Assembly (NCBI GenBank): GCA_038894275.1
Contig: JAWAPU010000004.1
Span: forward strand, 1-19,633
Source: JAWAPU01 sp038894275
GTDB lineage: Archaea > Nanobdellota > Nanobdellia > UBA10117
Reading direction: 5' to 3'
Length of the DNA stretch: 19,633 nt
Part shown: in pieces, positions 6,709 to 14,704 of the stretch
How the letters are laid out: each line of letters begins with the position of its first letter
Numbering within the stretch: position 1 is the first letter of the stretch
Made by a program: the position numbers and the translations under genes
Notes under the pieces: generated by a model
The model's input: only the letters and a program-made list of their open reading frames with translations
Databases searched by the model: none
What the model was told of the DNA's origin: nothing

Positions 6709-7359
6709 TTACTTTTTACTCTTTAAAAGTTTCTTTGCTTTTTTTTCTAAAACTTCGCCAATTCGCACTTTGGTTGATGTTGGACGATCTGGAAATAAAA
6801 TTCCTGCTATTGTTTCTTTACGTTTGCTAATAAATGATTTCCACTCTTCAAAATATGTTAAATCTTCAATCCCCAATTTCTTTAAAAACTTGGGCTTTTC
6901 TGCGGGGTATCCTAAAGGTATTATTGCGTGTATTCTTACGGAATCTGGAATTTTTAACAATCTTCTAAGCCTAAATTCTGTAAAAGATCCTACAAATGTG
7001 CTTCCAATCCCAAAATTCCACGCTGCAAGGATTAAATTTTCTGCTGCAAGAGCAGCGTTTTGATAATCAAAAATTTCTGCTCCTCGTTTACCATACTCCT
7101 GCTCTAATAACTGCACTTCTGAACAAATCAAGATTATTGTTGGAGCAGATGCAAGCCAATCTTGATTTAATGCCGCCTTTGCAATTTCCTTTTTCTTTGC
7201 CTCGTCTTCGATTATGAGGAACCTCCAATTTTGGAGTCCTCCTGCACAAGGTGCGGAATTTGCGGCGTTTAAAATTTCATATAAAATCTCTTCCGGTATT
7301 TTATCCGATTTAAAATTCCGGATCGATCTACGCGTGGATATGCAGGTTAAAATGTCCAT
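6709..7359 (-). CDS. Nitroreductase-family flavoprotein
   Basis: This is a 216-residue member of the FMN-dependent nitroreductase fold, whose members reduce nitro compounds, quinones or related substrates with NAD(P)H. Visible family marks are the N-terminal phosphate-binding STRRSIRNF (about residues 8-16), NSAPCAGGLQNWRF (about 34-47), the FMN-contact region LILAAWNFGIGSTFVGSF and the C-terminal IPLGYPAEKP. A lysine-rich tail of about 40 residues follows. The true substrate cannot be told from sequence. The gene is monocistronic, divergent from the MBL-fold gene, and has a TATA-like box about 26 bp before its ATG. Confidence 0.9.
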   Translation of the reverse strand: MDILTCISTRRSIRNFKSDKIPEEILYEILNAANSAPCAGGLQNWRFLIIEDEAKKKEIAKAALNQDWLASAPTIILICSEVQLLEQEYGKRGAEIFDYQNAALAAENLILAAWNFGIGSTFVGSFTEFRLRRLLKIPDSVRIHAIIPLGYPAEKPKFLKKLGIEDLTYFEEWKSFISKRKETIAGILFPDRPTSTKVRIGEVLEKKAKKLLKSKK

Positions 7360-7499
7360 TTATTTTTTTACAAATTATGAAATATAAAATTTATGTTTTG
7401 CAATTTGATTTTTAAAATCGAAGAAGTGCTAAAATCGTAAAAAATTTTAAAAATGTAGTTAAATAAGTTATTAAAATATTATTTGGTATAAAAATTAAC
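7360..7499. promoter_or_regulatory. Divergent AT-rich promoter region (nitroreductase / MBL-fold gene)
   Basis: This 140-bp gap is almost all A and T. On the minus strand TTTTATATTT (7380-7390) sits about 26 bp before the nitroreductase ATG. On the plus strand TTAAAATATT (7471-7480) sits about 25 bp before the ATG at 7500. No gene, repeat or operator was recognised between them. Confidence 0.55.
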
Positions 7500-8414
7500 A
7501 TGACAAAAAATTTTATTCAAGTAATAACAACAGAAAGTCATCCGATATATAACGCTCGTGGTTTTGATTTGTTCATTACAATTAATGAAATTAATATTAG
7601 AATAGACCCATCTAAAAAGTTTTATGATTGTTGCCAAAATAAAGAAAAAGAATTCGCTAGGCAAAAAAAATATTGGAAAGATACAAAAATGCTAATTATA
7701 ACACATTTTCATAACGACCACTCAAGTGGATTAGACTTACTTGAATGGATAACTCTAGAGGAGTTAAGAGATTTCCATGCTTTTTTTCCTTCATCGAATT
7801 TAACAAACAATTTTAATGAAAAATCTAAAGAAAGACTTGAATTATTAACAGAAAAAGCAGCCAGTATAAATTCAATTGGAAATTACTATTACACCAAAAT
7901 TAAAGATATTGAAATAGAACTAAGAGAATTTAGACATAGTTGTTATAAAGGCTTTGATTTGGGCAATATACTGATGTGCTATTTTAATGATCTAAACACA
8001 AATAATGATATAATTGTAAGTTCGGACGTCGCTGGACCTGAATATAGAGATGCGGCAAAATGGATAATAAATAAAGACCCCAAACTTTTGATTTTAGACG
8101 GACCTTATTTTGGGATAGTTAATGTTTTAACAAGGAATAAAAATATAAGATACAAAGCTGTGAGATCTTTAGAAAAAGCATTCGAAAATTTATTAATGAT
8201 TTTAGGCCAAACACACAGATTAGAAAAAATCTTACTTTGCCATCATTTTGCAAGAAATGGAAAAGACGTTCTAGAAATGTATAATAGATATGAAGACAAA
8301 TTTAAATTAAAAAAGAATGAGATAAATAAACTGTACGATGAGGTGTTTAATAAAGCAGACGATTATGGCATTAATTTGCTTACACCAATGACAGATTTTA
8401 TAAGATTAAAATAA
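7500..8414 (+). CDS. Metallo-beta-lactamase-fold hydrolase, UPF0282-like
   Basis: The 304-residue protein has the metal-binding motif THFHNDH (HxHxDH, about residues 68-74), after a strand ending in the aspartate of IRIDPS, as in the MBL fold. A later histidine (FRHSCYKGFDLG), the aspartate of SSDVAGPEY, and CHHFARNG near the C-terminus are candidates for the remaining ligands. The LILDGPYFG segment and the helix VRSLEKAFENLLMIL recall the archaeal UPF0282 family of uncharacterised MBL hydrolases. That family link is from memory of its layout and is moderate. The substrate is unknown. Its stop lies 2 bp from the stop of the convergent Cys-rich gene. The mRNA is probably leaderless. Confidence 0.75.
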   Translation: MTKNFIQVITTESHPIYNARGFDLFITINEINIRIDPSKKFYDCCQNKEKEFARQKKYWKDTKMLIITHFHNDHSSGLDLLEWITLEELRDFHAFFPSSNLTNNFNEKSKERLELLTEKAASINSIGNYYYTKIKDIEIELREFRHSCYKGFDLGNILMCYFNDLNTNNDIIVSSDVAGPEYRDAAKWIINKDPKLLILDGPYFGIVNVLTRNKNIRYKAVRSLEKAFENLLMILGQTHRLEKILLCHHFARNGKDVLEMYNRYEDKFKLKKNEINKLYDEVFNKADDYGINLLTPMTDFIRLK

Positions 8415-8416
8415 AG

Positions 8417-8776
8417 CTACATTGCACAAAGTTCGTTTGGTTTTGTACAAATACCCATTAAAGGATTGCAGCAAGTTGTACCTGGCGAACACACAATGTC
8501 ACCACAACGTTCCCTAGTTAAATCGCAACAAATCAGATATTCTGATTTGCAATCAGGACATCTTGGCGTCAAAGTGTAAAATTCACAAGGATACTTTTGC
8601 GACAATTGTACAAAAACTTTAGTTGCTGCATCTTTATTTTTTATAAACCCAGTACAAAAATTTTTTTCGGTGGTTACTGCACCGTTTATAATTCTTGTTC
8701 CGTCAAATATGGCGCTTGCCAATATAACAATAAACGTAGCTGCTAATATAATATAAACGTATTTTTCGGTGGCCAT
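8417..8776 (-). CDS. Small exported Cys-rich protein with granulin-like pattern
   Basis: The 119-residue protein has an N-terminal hydrophobic helix (about residues 6-23) that acts as a signal or anchor, then an outside domain with 12 cysteines (41, 64, 73, 76, 83, 84, 91, 96, 102, 103, 110, 117). Paired CC at 83-84 and 102-103, and the run VCSPGTTCCNPLMGIC followed by KPNELC, resemble half of a granulin/epithelin module. The even cysteine count and export suggest disulfide bonding outside the cell. Function is unknown; a metal-binding role for the CPDC segment (73-76) is an alternative. It shares a symmetric TATA box with lhr. Confidence 0.7.
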   Translation of the reverse strand: MATEKYVYIILAATFIVILASAIFDGTRIINGAVTTEKNFCTGFIKNKDAATKVFVQLSQKYPCEFYTLTPRCPDCKSEYLICCDLTRERCGDIVCSPGTTCCNPLMGICTKPNELCAM

Positions 8777-8798
8777 GTTTAAATAAAAGAAAGAAGAA

Positions 8799-8806
8799 TT
8801 TATAAA
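8799..8806. promoter_or_regulatory. Palindromic TATA box shared by the Cys-rich gene and lhr
   Basis: TTTATAAA reads the same on both strands. Its centre is about 27 bp from the Cys-rich ATG (8776) and about 33 bp from the lhr ATG (8836). No other good TATA box lies in the 59-bp gap, so one symmetric box may fire in both directions. Confidence 0.55.
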
Positions 8807-8835
8807 GATTATTAAAGGTCTACATTTGTTTTAGA

Positions 8836-11430
8836 ATGCCCATAGAAATTGAAAAAACAGAGTACAAAGATGAATATTTAAAACAAATATTGCATCCTCT
8901 GATTAGCACGTGGTTTTTTAATAAATTCAAAACTTTTAGCCTTGCCCAAAGAAAAGCCATCCCCAACATACATAAAAATGAAAATACCTTAATTTCTGCA
9001 CCAACTGGTTCTGGTAAAACTTTTGGAGCATTTTTGACTATTTTATCCGAACTTATTAGCTTAGCAGAAAAAGGACAACTCGAGAATAAAACATATTGTG
9101 TTTATTGTTCACCACTTAAAGCGCTGAATAGGGATATTCAAAAAAATTTACTCGAGCCATTAAAAGATATTGAAAAAACAGCAAATAAAAATTTTGGAAT
9201 AAGGGTTTTAGTTAGAACAGAAGACACCACACAAACAGAACGCACAAAAATGCTAAAAGAAGCACCACATATTTTAATAACTACTCCAGAAACCCTTGCA
9301 ATCTTATTAGTTGCACCGAAATTTAGAAATTTATTAAAAGATGTCAGATGGGTTATAATCGACGAAATACATGCTTTTGCTTCGAATAAAAGAGGAGCGC
9401 ATTTAAGTATTTCTTTAGAAAGGCTACAAAACTTGGCTGGGCCGTTTGTGAGAATAGGTCTCTCAGCAACAATTCAACCATTAGAACTTGTTGCAAAATT
9501 TTTGGTAGGTTTAGAAAATGAGAATGTGCGAAGTTGTAAAATAATAGATGCGCAATTTGATAAAAGAATGGACATTAAAGTACTTTGTCCTGTTAAAGAC
9601 ATTATGAAAGTTAGTGAAAAACAACTAGAAAATTCAACATATGAATTAATTCATAAATTAATTCAAAGTCATAAAACAACGTTAATATTTACAAACACCA
9701 GGGCGGCCACAGAGCGAGTTGTTTACAATCTAAAACAAAAATATGCGCAATTCTATAATGAAAATATCGAAGCGCACCATTCGTCATTATCAAAAGATTT
9801 ACGAATACTAACTGAAAATAAATTAAAAGCTGGTGATCTGAAAGTTGTTGTTTCTTCAACATCATTAGAATTGGGCATAGATGTAGGAAGTATAGATTGT
9901 GTCATATTACTTGGCTCGCCAAAATCCATCTCTCGGGCTGTTCAAAGAATAGGCAGAAGCGGTCATAATTTAAATGACACGATAAAAGGGTATATCATTG
10001 CAACAGACAGAGACGATTTGGTTGAAGATTTGTTAATAGCGAAATGCGCTTTAGAAAAAGAAATAGATAGTATAAACATTATCGAGAATGCGCTTGATGT
10101 TTTGGCGCAACATATTTTTGGTATGGCTATAGAAGAAAAACAGCACATAGAAACACTTTACGTTACAATCAAAAGAAGCTATTGCTACAGAAATTTATCT
10201 AAAGAGGATTTCATTTCTGTAATAAAATATTTAGCAGGAGATTATTCCGAGTTAGAGTATCAAAAAGTTTTTGCTAAAATTTGGTATGATGCAAAAACAG
10301 GATTTATTGGCAGAAGATCAAAATTAGCCAGAGTTATTTACTCGACAAATATAGGTACAATTCCAGATGAATCTTTTATTTTGGTCAAGCAAGGAGACAG
10401 AGTAGTTGGAAAAATTGATGAAGAATTTTTAGAAAGGCTCAAAAAGAACGATATATTTGTATTAGGCGGCCAAACATATAAATTTATGTTTTCCCGCGGA
10501 ATGGTTGCACAAGTAGAAGAAGTTTCTGGTAAAACGCCTACAATTCCAAGTTGGTATTCTGAGATGTTGCCTCTGAGTTTTGAAGTTGCAAATGAAATTT
10601 CTATTTTCAGACGTTTGATAGAGGAGAAATTTAATAGATATGTTGAAAAAGAAGAAATAATTAAATTCATTAGCACATATTTGCATGTAAAGGAAGAGAC
10701 TGCAAATTCGGTCTATAGCTATTTTAAAGAGCAATGGGAATACGCAGAACTGCCAACAGATAAAAAATTGTTGATAGAAAATTTAGTTTTTGATAATAAA
10801 CACTACATAATATTTCATGCTTGTTTTGGTAGAAAAGTAAATGATGCATTATCAAGAGCAATTGCATATGTCGCAGCAAAATTATTTCATACAAATATTT
10901 TAGTTTCTGTAACAGATCAAAATTTTTATTTGGTATCTAAGAGAAAATTGAATACGAATCAAATTTTAGATCAAATGAAAAAAGAAAACTTATGCGAATT
11001 ACTAAAATTAGCGATAGATAATACAGACATTTTTAAAAGAAGATTTCGCCATTGTGCAGGAAGAAGTTTATTAATAATCAGAAACTACAAAGGGCATAAA
11101 AAATCGGTTGGCAGGCAACAAGTATCTTCTCAAATTTTAATTAACGCATGTAAACGATCTAGCAAAGATTTTCCAATTTTACAAGAAGCATATAGAGAAG
11201 TTTTATACGATTTGATGGATTTGCATAGAGCTCAAGAAATTTTAAATAAAATTAAAAATGGCGAAATAAGAATAAAACAAATAGAGACTTTGCTTCCAAG
11301 TCCATTTGCTTTAAATTTAATTGCAAGAGGATATAGTGATTTGATTAAAGCAGAAGATAGATTAGAGTTTATTAAAAAGGTACATACTTTAGTGTTAGCA
11401 AAAATTAATCAAAATGGTGGAAATAGATAA
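8836..11430 (+). CDS. lhr: Lhr-type superfamily 2 helicase
   Basis: Lhr proteins are ATP-driven 3'-5' helicases linked to DNA repair and RNA handling. The 864-residue protein has Walker A APTGSGKT (55-62), the Walker B box DEIH (176-179), motif III SAT (210-212), GIDVG in the second RecA domain and motif VI QRIGRSGH (370-377). A winged-helix region and the Lhr-core C-terminal domain follow, including RFRHCAGRSLLIIRNYKG and LREAYREVLYDLMDL-like segments (here LQEAYREVLYDLMDLH). The length fits Lhr-core rather than the 1500-residue bacterial Lhr. The last 17 bp overlap the start of the phosphoesterase gene, implying translational coupling and a shared pathway. Confidence 0.94.
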   Translation: MPIEIEKTEYKDEYLKQILHPLISTWFFNKFKTFSLAQRKAIPNIHKNENTLISAPTGSGKTFGAFLTILSELISLAEKGQLENKTYCVYCSPLKALNRDIQKNLLEPLKDIEKTANKNFGIRVLVRTEDTTQTERTKMLKEAPHILITTPETLAILLVAPKFRNLLKDVRWVIIDEIHAFASNKRGAHLSISLERLQNLAGPFVRIGLSATIQPLELVAKFLVGLENENVRSCKIIDAQFDKRMDIKVLCPVKDIMKVSEKQLENSTYELIHKLIQSHKTTLIFTNTRAATERVVYNLKQKYAQFYNENIEAHHSSLSKDLRILTENKLKAGDLKVVVSSTSLELGIDVGSIDCVILLGSPKSISRAVQRIGRSGHNLNDTIKGYIIATDRDDLVEDLLIAKCALEKEIDSINIIENALDVLAQHIFGMAIEEKQHIETLYVTIKRSYCYRNLSKEDFISVIKYLAGDYSELEYQKVFAKIWYDAKTGFIGRRSKLARVIYSTNIGTIPDESFILVKQGDRVVGKIDEEFLERLKKNDIFVLGGQTYKFMFSRGMVAQVEEVSGKTPTIPSWYSEMLPLSFEVANEISIFRRLIEEKFNRYVEKEEIIKFISTYLHVKEETANSVYSYFKEQWEYAELPTDKKLLIENLVFDNKHYIIFHACFGRKVNDALSRAIAYVAAKLFHTNILVSVTDQNFYLVSKRKLNTNQILDQMKKENLCELLKLAIDNTDIFKRRFRHCAGRSLLIIRNYKGHKKSVGRQQVSSQILINACKRSSKDFPILQEAYREVLYDLMDLHRAQEILNKIKNGEIRIKQIETLLPSPFALNLIARGYSDLIKAEDRLEFIKKVHTLVLAKINQNGGNR

Positions 11431-12121
11431 AGGAGTAGAAATTTGCGATTTGGGTCTGTGGATTCCTAAATATTCAATTTTAGCATTTGCAGATTTTCAT
11501 TTAGGGTATAATTTTTCTCTCATAGAAAAAGGAATTTATGTTCCTCAAAATCAAATTAAAGATACTTTAGAGCGTTTAGAAAAAACGTTCAGATTATTAA
11601 ATAAAAAACCTAAAAAAATAATTTTACTTGGAGATCTTAAGCACGATTTCGGCAATTTGCCATTTGAAGTTTATAGAGAAATTCAGAGATTTATTTCTTT
11701 TCTTTTAAAATGGTGTGAAGAGATTATTTTAATAAAAGGAAATCATGATACGACAGTTCCAAAATATGTAAAAATTAAAAAATTTTACAAATTTAAAGAA
11801 TTTTTATTTTGTCATGGAGATGTTCTTCCGGATAAAACTTTGCTTAAAAACATAAAAACCATAATTATGGGCCACTTGCATCCCACAGTTACATTAACAG
11901 ATGATTTTGTTTCAGAAAAAGTCAAGGTTTTTGTTAAAAGCAAATATAAATTTAAAACTTTAATCATTTTACCTGCGTTTAACTTAATAACCGAAGGCGC
12001 CGGTTTTTACGAAAATGTTGCTTGCCCTTTTATTAAAAATTTAGAGAGCGAGATTTGGGCGATCCCTGAATTTAACACGCCGCTATATTTTGGTAAACAA
12101 TCAAATTTAATTAAAATTTAG
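11414..12121 (+). CDS. Calcineurin-like phosphoesterase paired with Lhr
   Basis: The 235-residue metallophosphoesterase has all the metal-binding blocks in order: ADFHLG (D27, H29), LGDLKHD (D74, H78), KGNHDT (N110, H111, D112), CHGD (H134) and GHLHP (H154, H156). It belongs with the archaeal ICC-like phosphoesterases commonly found next to Lhr, and the pair is thought to act together in nucleic-acid repair or processing. The start ATG lies inside the end of lhr (17-bp overlap) with no Shine-Dalgarno sequence, so its translation probably depends on lhr translation. Its 3' end overlaps the convergent membrane-protein gene by 11 bp. The precise substrate is unknown. Confidence 0.9.
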   Translation: MVEIDKGVEICDLGLWIPKYSILAFADFHLGYNFSLIEKGIYVPQNQIKDTLERLEKTFRLLNKKPKKIILLGDLKHDFGNLPFEVYREIQRFISFLLKWCEEIILIKGNHDTTVPKYVKIKKFYKFKEFLFCHGDVLPDKTLLKNIKTIIMGHLHPTVTLTDDFVSEKVKVFVKSKYKFKTLIILPAFNLITEGAGFYENVACPFIKNLESEIWAIPEFNTPLYFGKQSNLIKI

Positions 12122-12743
12122 CATAAATTTTCTTTGCTAAATCCAATAAAAAGTTTTTGTCTGCCATTATATTTTTAGAGTCATATTTGCCATTATTATT
12201 ATAATAGGCTAAATAAACAAGTTTTCTATCCGAAGTGAAATAGAGTAAAAGTACAGGTTTTGAATCTTTTGGCTTATAGATTCCAACTGCTCCGCTATCG
12301 CCAAGAGAAATGGATTGCTGCTCGACCCAAACTAATGGGTGCGAAAAATCTTTTTCTCCGAATGCCAAATCTTCTTTAGTTTTATACTCTCTAATCCACA
12401 TATAGAGATCTTCTTTGTCTTTTTTATAATGCCAGATTGCCGCATCACTAACGTTTTGCAAAATAAAGTCTTTTTTGACATCTACAGGTATTTCTAAAAA
12501 AGAAAGTTTGGCTTCTACGAGCTTCCAATCTTTTAAATCGGTAGTAATTGCATATACTCCTAATCCGGTTAAAGAATTATTTGGAAGCTTATAAAAATAA
12601 AAAATTATTAAGAAAATAATAAAAGCTGTAAATACAGAAGATAATAAAACTAATTTTTTTAGCTTGGTTTTGTTTTCTTTTCTATTTTTTGCTTCAATTT
12701 TATCAGCTTCAAAAGTTTTAGACGTGGGCGGTTTTTCTTCCAT
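12111..12743 (-). CDS. Single-pass membrane protein of unknown function
   Basis: This is a 210-residue protein not assigned to a family. A charged cytoplasmic N-terminus of about 30 residues, rich in Lys and Glu, leads into one membrane helix (about 31-51). A domain of about 160 residues, probably outside the membrane, follows. It is rich in Trp and Tyr (for example DWKLVEAKLSF, AAIWHYKKDKEDLYMW, HPLVWVEQQ), with no cysteines or catalytic motif recognised. An in-frame ATG at 12806 would add 21 residues but would overlap the gltX start codon. The ATG at 12743 has a TATA box 26 bp upstream and is preferred. The 3' end overlaps the phosphoesterase gene by 11 bp. Confidence 0.75.
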   Translation of the reverse strand: MEEKPPTSKTFEADKIEAKNRKENKTKLKKLVLLSSVFTAFIIFLIIFYFYKLPNNSLTGLGVYAITTDLKDWKLVEAKLSFLEIPVDVKKDFILQNVSDAAIWHYKKDKEDLYMWIREYKTKEDLAFGEKDFSHPLVWVEQQSISLGDSGAVGIYKPKDSKPVLLLYFTSDRKLVYLAYYNNNGKYDSKNIMADKNFLLDLAKKIYAKF

Positions 12744-12805
12744 GTTATTTTTAAGCTTTGAAAAGGTATAAAAAACTTTATATTCAAAAATAAAAAATTT
12801 TTTCA
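12744..12805. promoter_or_regulatory. Divergent promoter between the membrane-protein gene and gltX
   Basis: Two TATA boxes are packed into 62 bp. On the minus strand TTTTTATA (12767-12774) is about 27 bp before the ATG at 12743. On the plus strand TTTATATT (12777-12784) is about 26 bp before the gltX ATG at 12806. The two boxes are only 2 bp apart, so simultaneous firing in both directions may be hindered. Confidence 0.6.
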
Positions 12806-14491
12806 ATGCCAGAAGATATTAAAAATTTGGCGGAGCGCTTTGCTTTAGCAAACGCAGTTTCTTTTAACGGAAAAGCGCAAATAGGTGCAGTAATAGGGAA
12901 AATTTTAGCTGAGAAACCGGAACTAAAACTAAAAATCAAAGAGATTTCAAAACAAATTTCTGAAATAGTTTCTGAAATAAACAAACTTTCATTAGATGAG
13001 CAAAAGAAGAGGCTGGAAAAAACTTGGCCCGACTATTTTGCACCAAAACCTAAAATAAAAGAAGAAAAAACTTTGAAACCACTACCATTTGCCGAACATG
13101 GTAAAGTAGTTATGCGCGTAGAGCCTTCTCCTTCTGGCGCTTTACAAATAGGCAATGCATTTGTAATTTGCATAAATTCTGCTTATTGCAAACTATATAA
13201 TGGAAGATTTATAATAAGAATTTCCGATACAGATATAGATAAAATAGATCCAGAATCTTATGATCTCATAATTTATGATTCTAAGTGGCTTACAAAAAAC
13301 GGCGTTGATGAATTTTACATACAATCAGATAGAATGGAAATATATTACAAATGGGCCAAAATTCTCTTAGAAAAACAACACGCATATGTTTGTACTTGTA
13401 AATCTGAAGAATGGCACGAACTGATGCTTAAAGGGCAAGCGTGCCCTTGTAGAAATTTAGAAGTTAAAGAACAACTAAAGCGCTGGGAGGGAATGCTAAA
13501 TGGAAAAATTCCGGAAGGAGGGGCTGTTTTACGAATTAAAACAGACCTTTCTCATCCTAATCCAGCAATAAGAGATTGGGCCGCCTTAAGGATAAAAGAA
13601 GCACCGCACCCAAGACAGGGAAAAAAATACCGGGTTTGGCCATTGATGAATTTTGCTGTTGCAATAGATGATTATGAAATGGGTATAACACATTGCATAA
13701 GAGGAAAAGACCATATGGATAATGAAAAAAAGCAAAAATATATTTATGATTATTTGGGTTGGAAAATGCCTTATCATTTATACGAAGGCAGAATTAATTT
13801 TATAGGCTTTGAAGTTTCTAAATCTAAAACAAAAAAGAAAATAGAAAGTGGAGAATACGTTGGTTGGGATGATCCTAGACTTCCTTTTATACCTGCATTA
13901 AGGAAAAGAGGCTATGTTCCAGAGGCATTTACTAAATGGGCTATAGAAATAGGAATAAGCGAATCCGATAAACTAATTAGTGCAGACGATTTTTATAAAA
14001 TTTTTAACGCCATAAACAGAAGCATCATAGATCCTATTGCAAACAGATATTGGTTTGTGCCAGAACCAATTAAAATAAGCGTCAATCCAAAACCAAATTT
14101 AAAAAATATAGACGTGGCGCTTCATCCAAATAAAAAAGAAACTCGAAAAATAAATATAGGTAAAAATTTCTTTATTAGTAAAAAAGACTTTGAAGAGTTT
14201 TCAAATAAAGAAGTAAGATTAATGCATTTGTGCAATATTTTGTTGGATAAAAAGAGAAGGGCAAAATTAACCTCTTTAGAAAACAAAGATATTCCAAAAA
14301 TACAATGGCTTTCTGATGATTATGTTAAAGCAGAAATAGTAATGCCGGATAATAGTAAAATAAAAGGAATTGCAGAAAGCAATGTCTTTTCTCTTCCAGT
14401 TGGCGAAATTATACAATTTGAAAGATTCGGTTTTGTTAGATTAGACCAAAAAAAGAAAGACAAAGTAATTTTTTATTTTGCCCACAAATAA
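12806..14491 (+). CDS. gltX: Glutamyl-tRNA synthetase, archaeal type, with altered active-site motifs
   Basis: GltX attaches glutamate to tRNA(Glu) and, where GatDE is present, also to tRNA(Gln). The 561 residues cover the archaeal N-terminal helical extension (1-100), the class I catalytic core, and the beta-barrel anticodon domains of the GlnRS-like archaeal branch. Core landmarks include CTCKSEEW, ACPCRNL, RIKTDLSHPNPAIRDW, MGITHCIRGKDH, GWDDPRLP and a KMSKS-like VSKSK (337-341). Two key motifs are changed. The HIGH box reads QIGN (114-117), losing both histidines, and the usual R-I-E-D-T-D reads RISDTD (138-143), losing the glutamate that binds substrate. DDH also reads DDY. The frame is intact. 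It may be a divergent enzyme or a paralogue with another role. Confidence 0.9.
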   Translation: MPEDIKNLAERFALANAVSFNGKAQIGAVIGKILAEKPELKLKIKEISKQISEIVSEINKLSLDEQKKRLEKTWPDYFAPKPKIKEEKTLKPLPFAEHGKVVMRVEPSPSGALQIGNAFVICINSAYCKLYNGRFIIRISDTDIDKIDPESYDLIIYDSKWLTKNGVDEFYIQSDRMEIYYKWAKILLEKQHAYVCTCKSEEWHELMLKGQACPCRNLEVKEQLKRWEGMLNGKIPEGGAVLRIKTDLSHPNPAIRDWAALRIKEAPHPRQGKKYRVWPLMNFAVAIDDYEMGITHCIRGKDHMDNEKKQKYIYDYLGWKMPYHLYEGRINFIGFEVSKSKTKKKIESGEYVGWDDPRLPFIPALRKRGYVPEAFTKWAIEIGISESDKLISADDFYKIFNAINRSIIDPIANRYWFVPEPIKISVNPKPNLKNIDVALHPNKKETRKINIGKNFFISKKDFEEFSNKEVRLMHLCNILLDKKRRAKLTSLENKDIPKIQWLSDDYVKAEIVMPDNSKIKGIAESNVFSLPVGEIIQFERFGFVRLDQKKKDKVIFYFAHK

Positions 14492-14499
14492 AAAAAGCG

Positions 14500-14521
14500 A
14501 GCTATAAAAAATATGATAGCT
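14500..14521. terminator. Weak inverted repeat between convergent gltX and a 46-aa gene
   Basis: AGCTAT (14500-14505) and ATAGCT (14516-14521) can form a 6-bp stem with a 10-nt A/T loop, 8 bp after the gltX stop. It is followed by A/T-rich sequence. It is a possible bidirectional terminator, but the stem is short and could be chance. Confidence 0.3.
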
Positions 14522-14552
14522 TAGCTTTAAAAATTAATAAAAATTGAAAATT

Positions 14553-14693
14553 TTAAGAAACAATAAGCGCTATTAAAAACCCTATTATAAATCCAACTAA
14601 TACACCCTGGATAAACTCTTTTAATCCGTATTCGATTTCTGCTTCCCTTTCAATTCCTTTTGTAAGCTCTTCAAATAATTTTCTTTTAGCCAT
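14553..14693 (-). CDS. 46-residue single-pass membrane protein
   Basis: The small frame starts ATG at 14693 and ends TAA at 14553. It encodes a charged N-terminal half (MAKRKLFEELTKGIEREAE...) and one hydrophobic helix (about residues 27-45, VLVGFIIGFLIALIV). It lies 4 nt after the stop of the 83-residue membrane protein. The Shine-Dalgarno-like GAGGTGA (14698-14704) overlaps that stop, which strongly supports real translation and coupling. No family was recognised. The charged helix plus one membrane segment suggests a small subunit or adaptor at the membrane. Confidence 0.7.
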   Translation of the reverse strand: MAKRKLFEELTKGIEREAEIEYGLKEFIQGVLVGFIIGFLIALIVS

Positions 14694-14697
14694 TTTT

Positions 14698-14704
14698 TCA
14701 CCTC
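14698..14704 (-). promoter_or_regulatory. Shine-Dalgarno sequence of the 46-aa gene, overlapping the upstream stop codon
   Basis: On the minus strand this reads GAGGTGA, where the final TGA is the stop codon of the 83-aa gene, followed by AAAA and ATG. It supports the start at 14693 and suggests translation restarts on the same mRNA. Confidence 0.6.

Noticed and set aside
6594..6830. A TTG-started 78-residue frame after the second Shine-Dalgarno copy
   Set aside because: It runs through three hairpins, a terminator and the antisense of the nitroreductase gene, and its composition (long Phe/Leu runs) is not protein-like. The Shine-Dalgarno sequence alone is not enough.
12744..12806. A 21-residue N-terminal extension of the membrane protein starting at 12806
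   Set aside because: It would cross the promoter region and overlap the gltX start codon; the ATG at 12743 has a correctly spaced TATA box.
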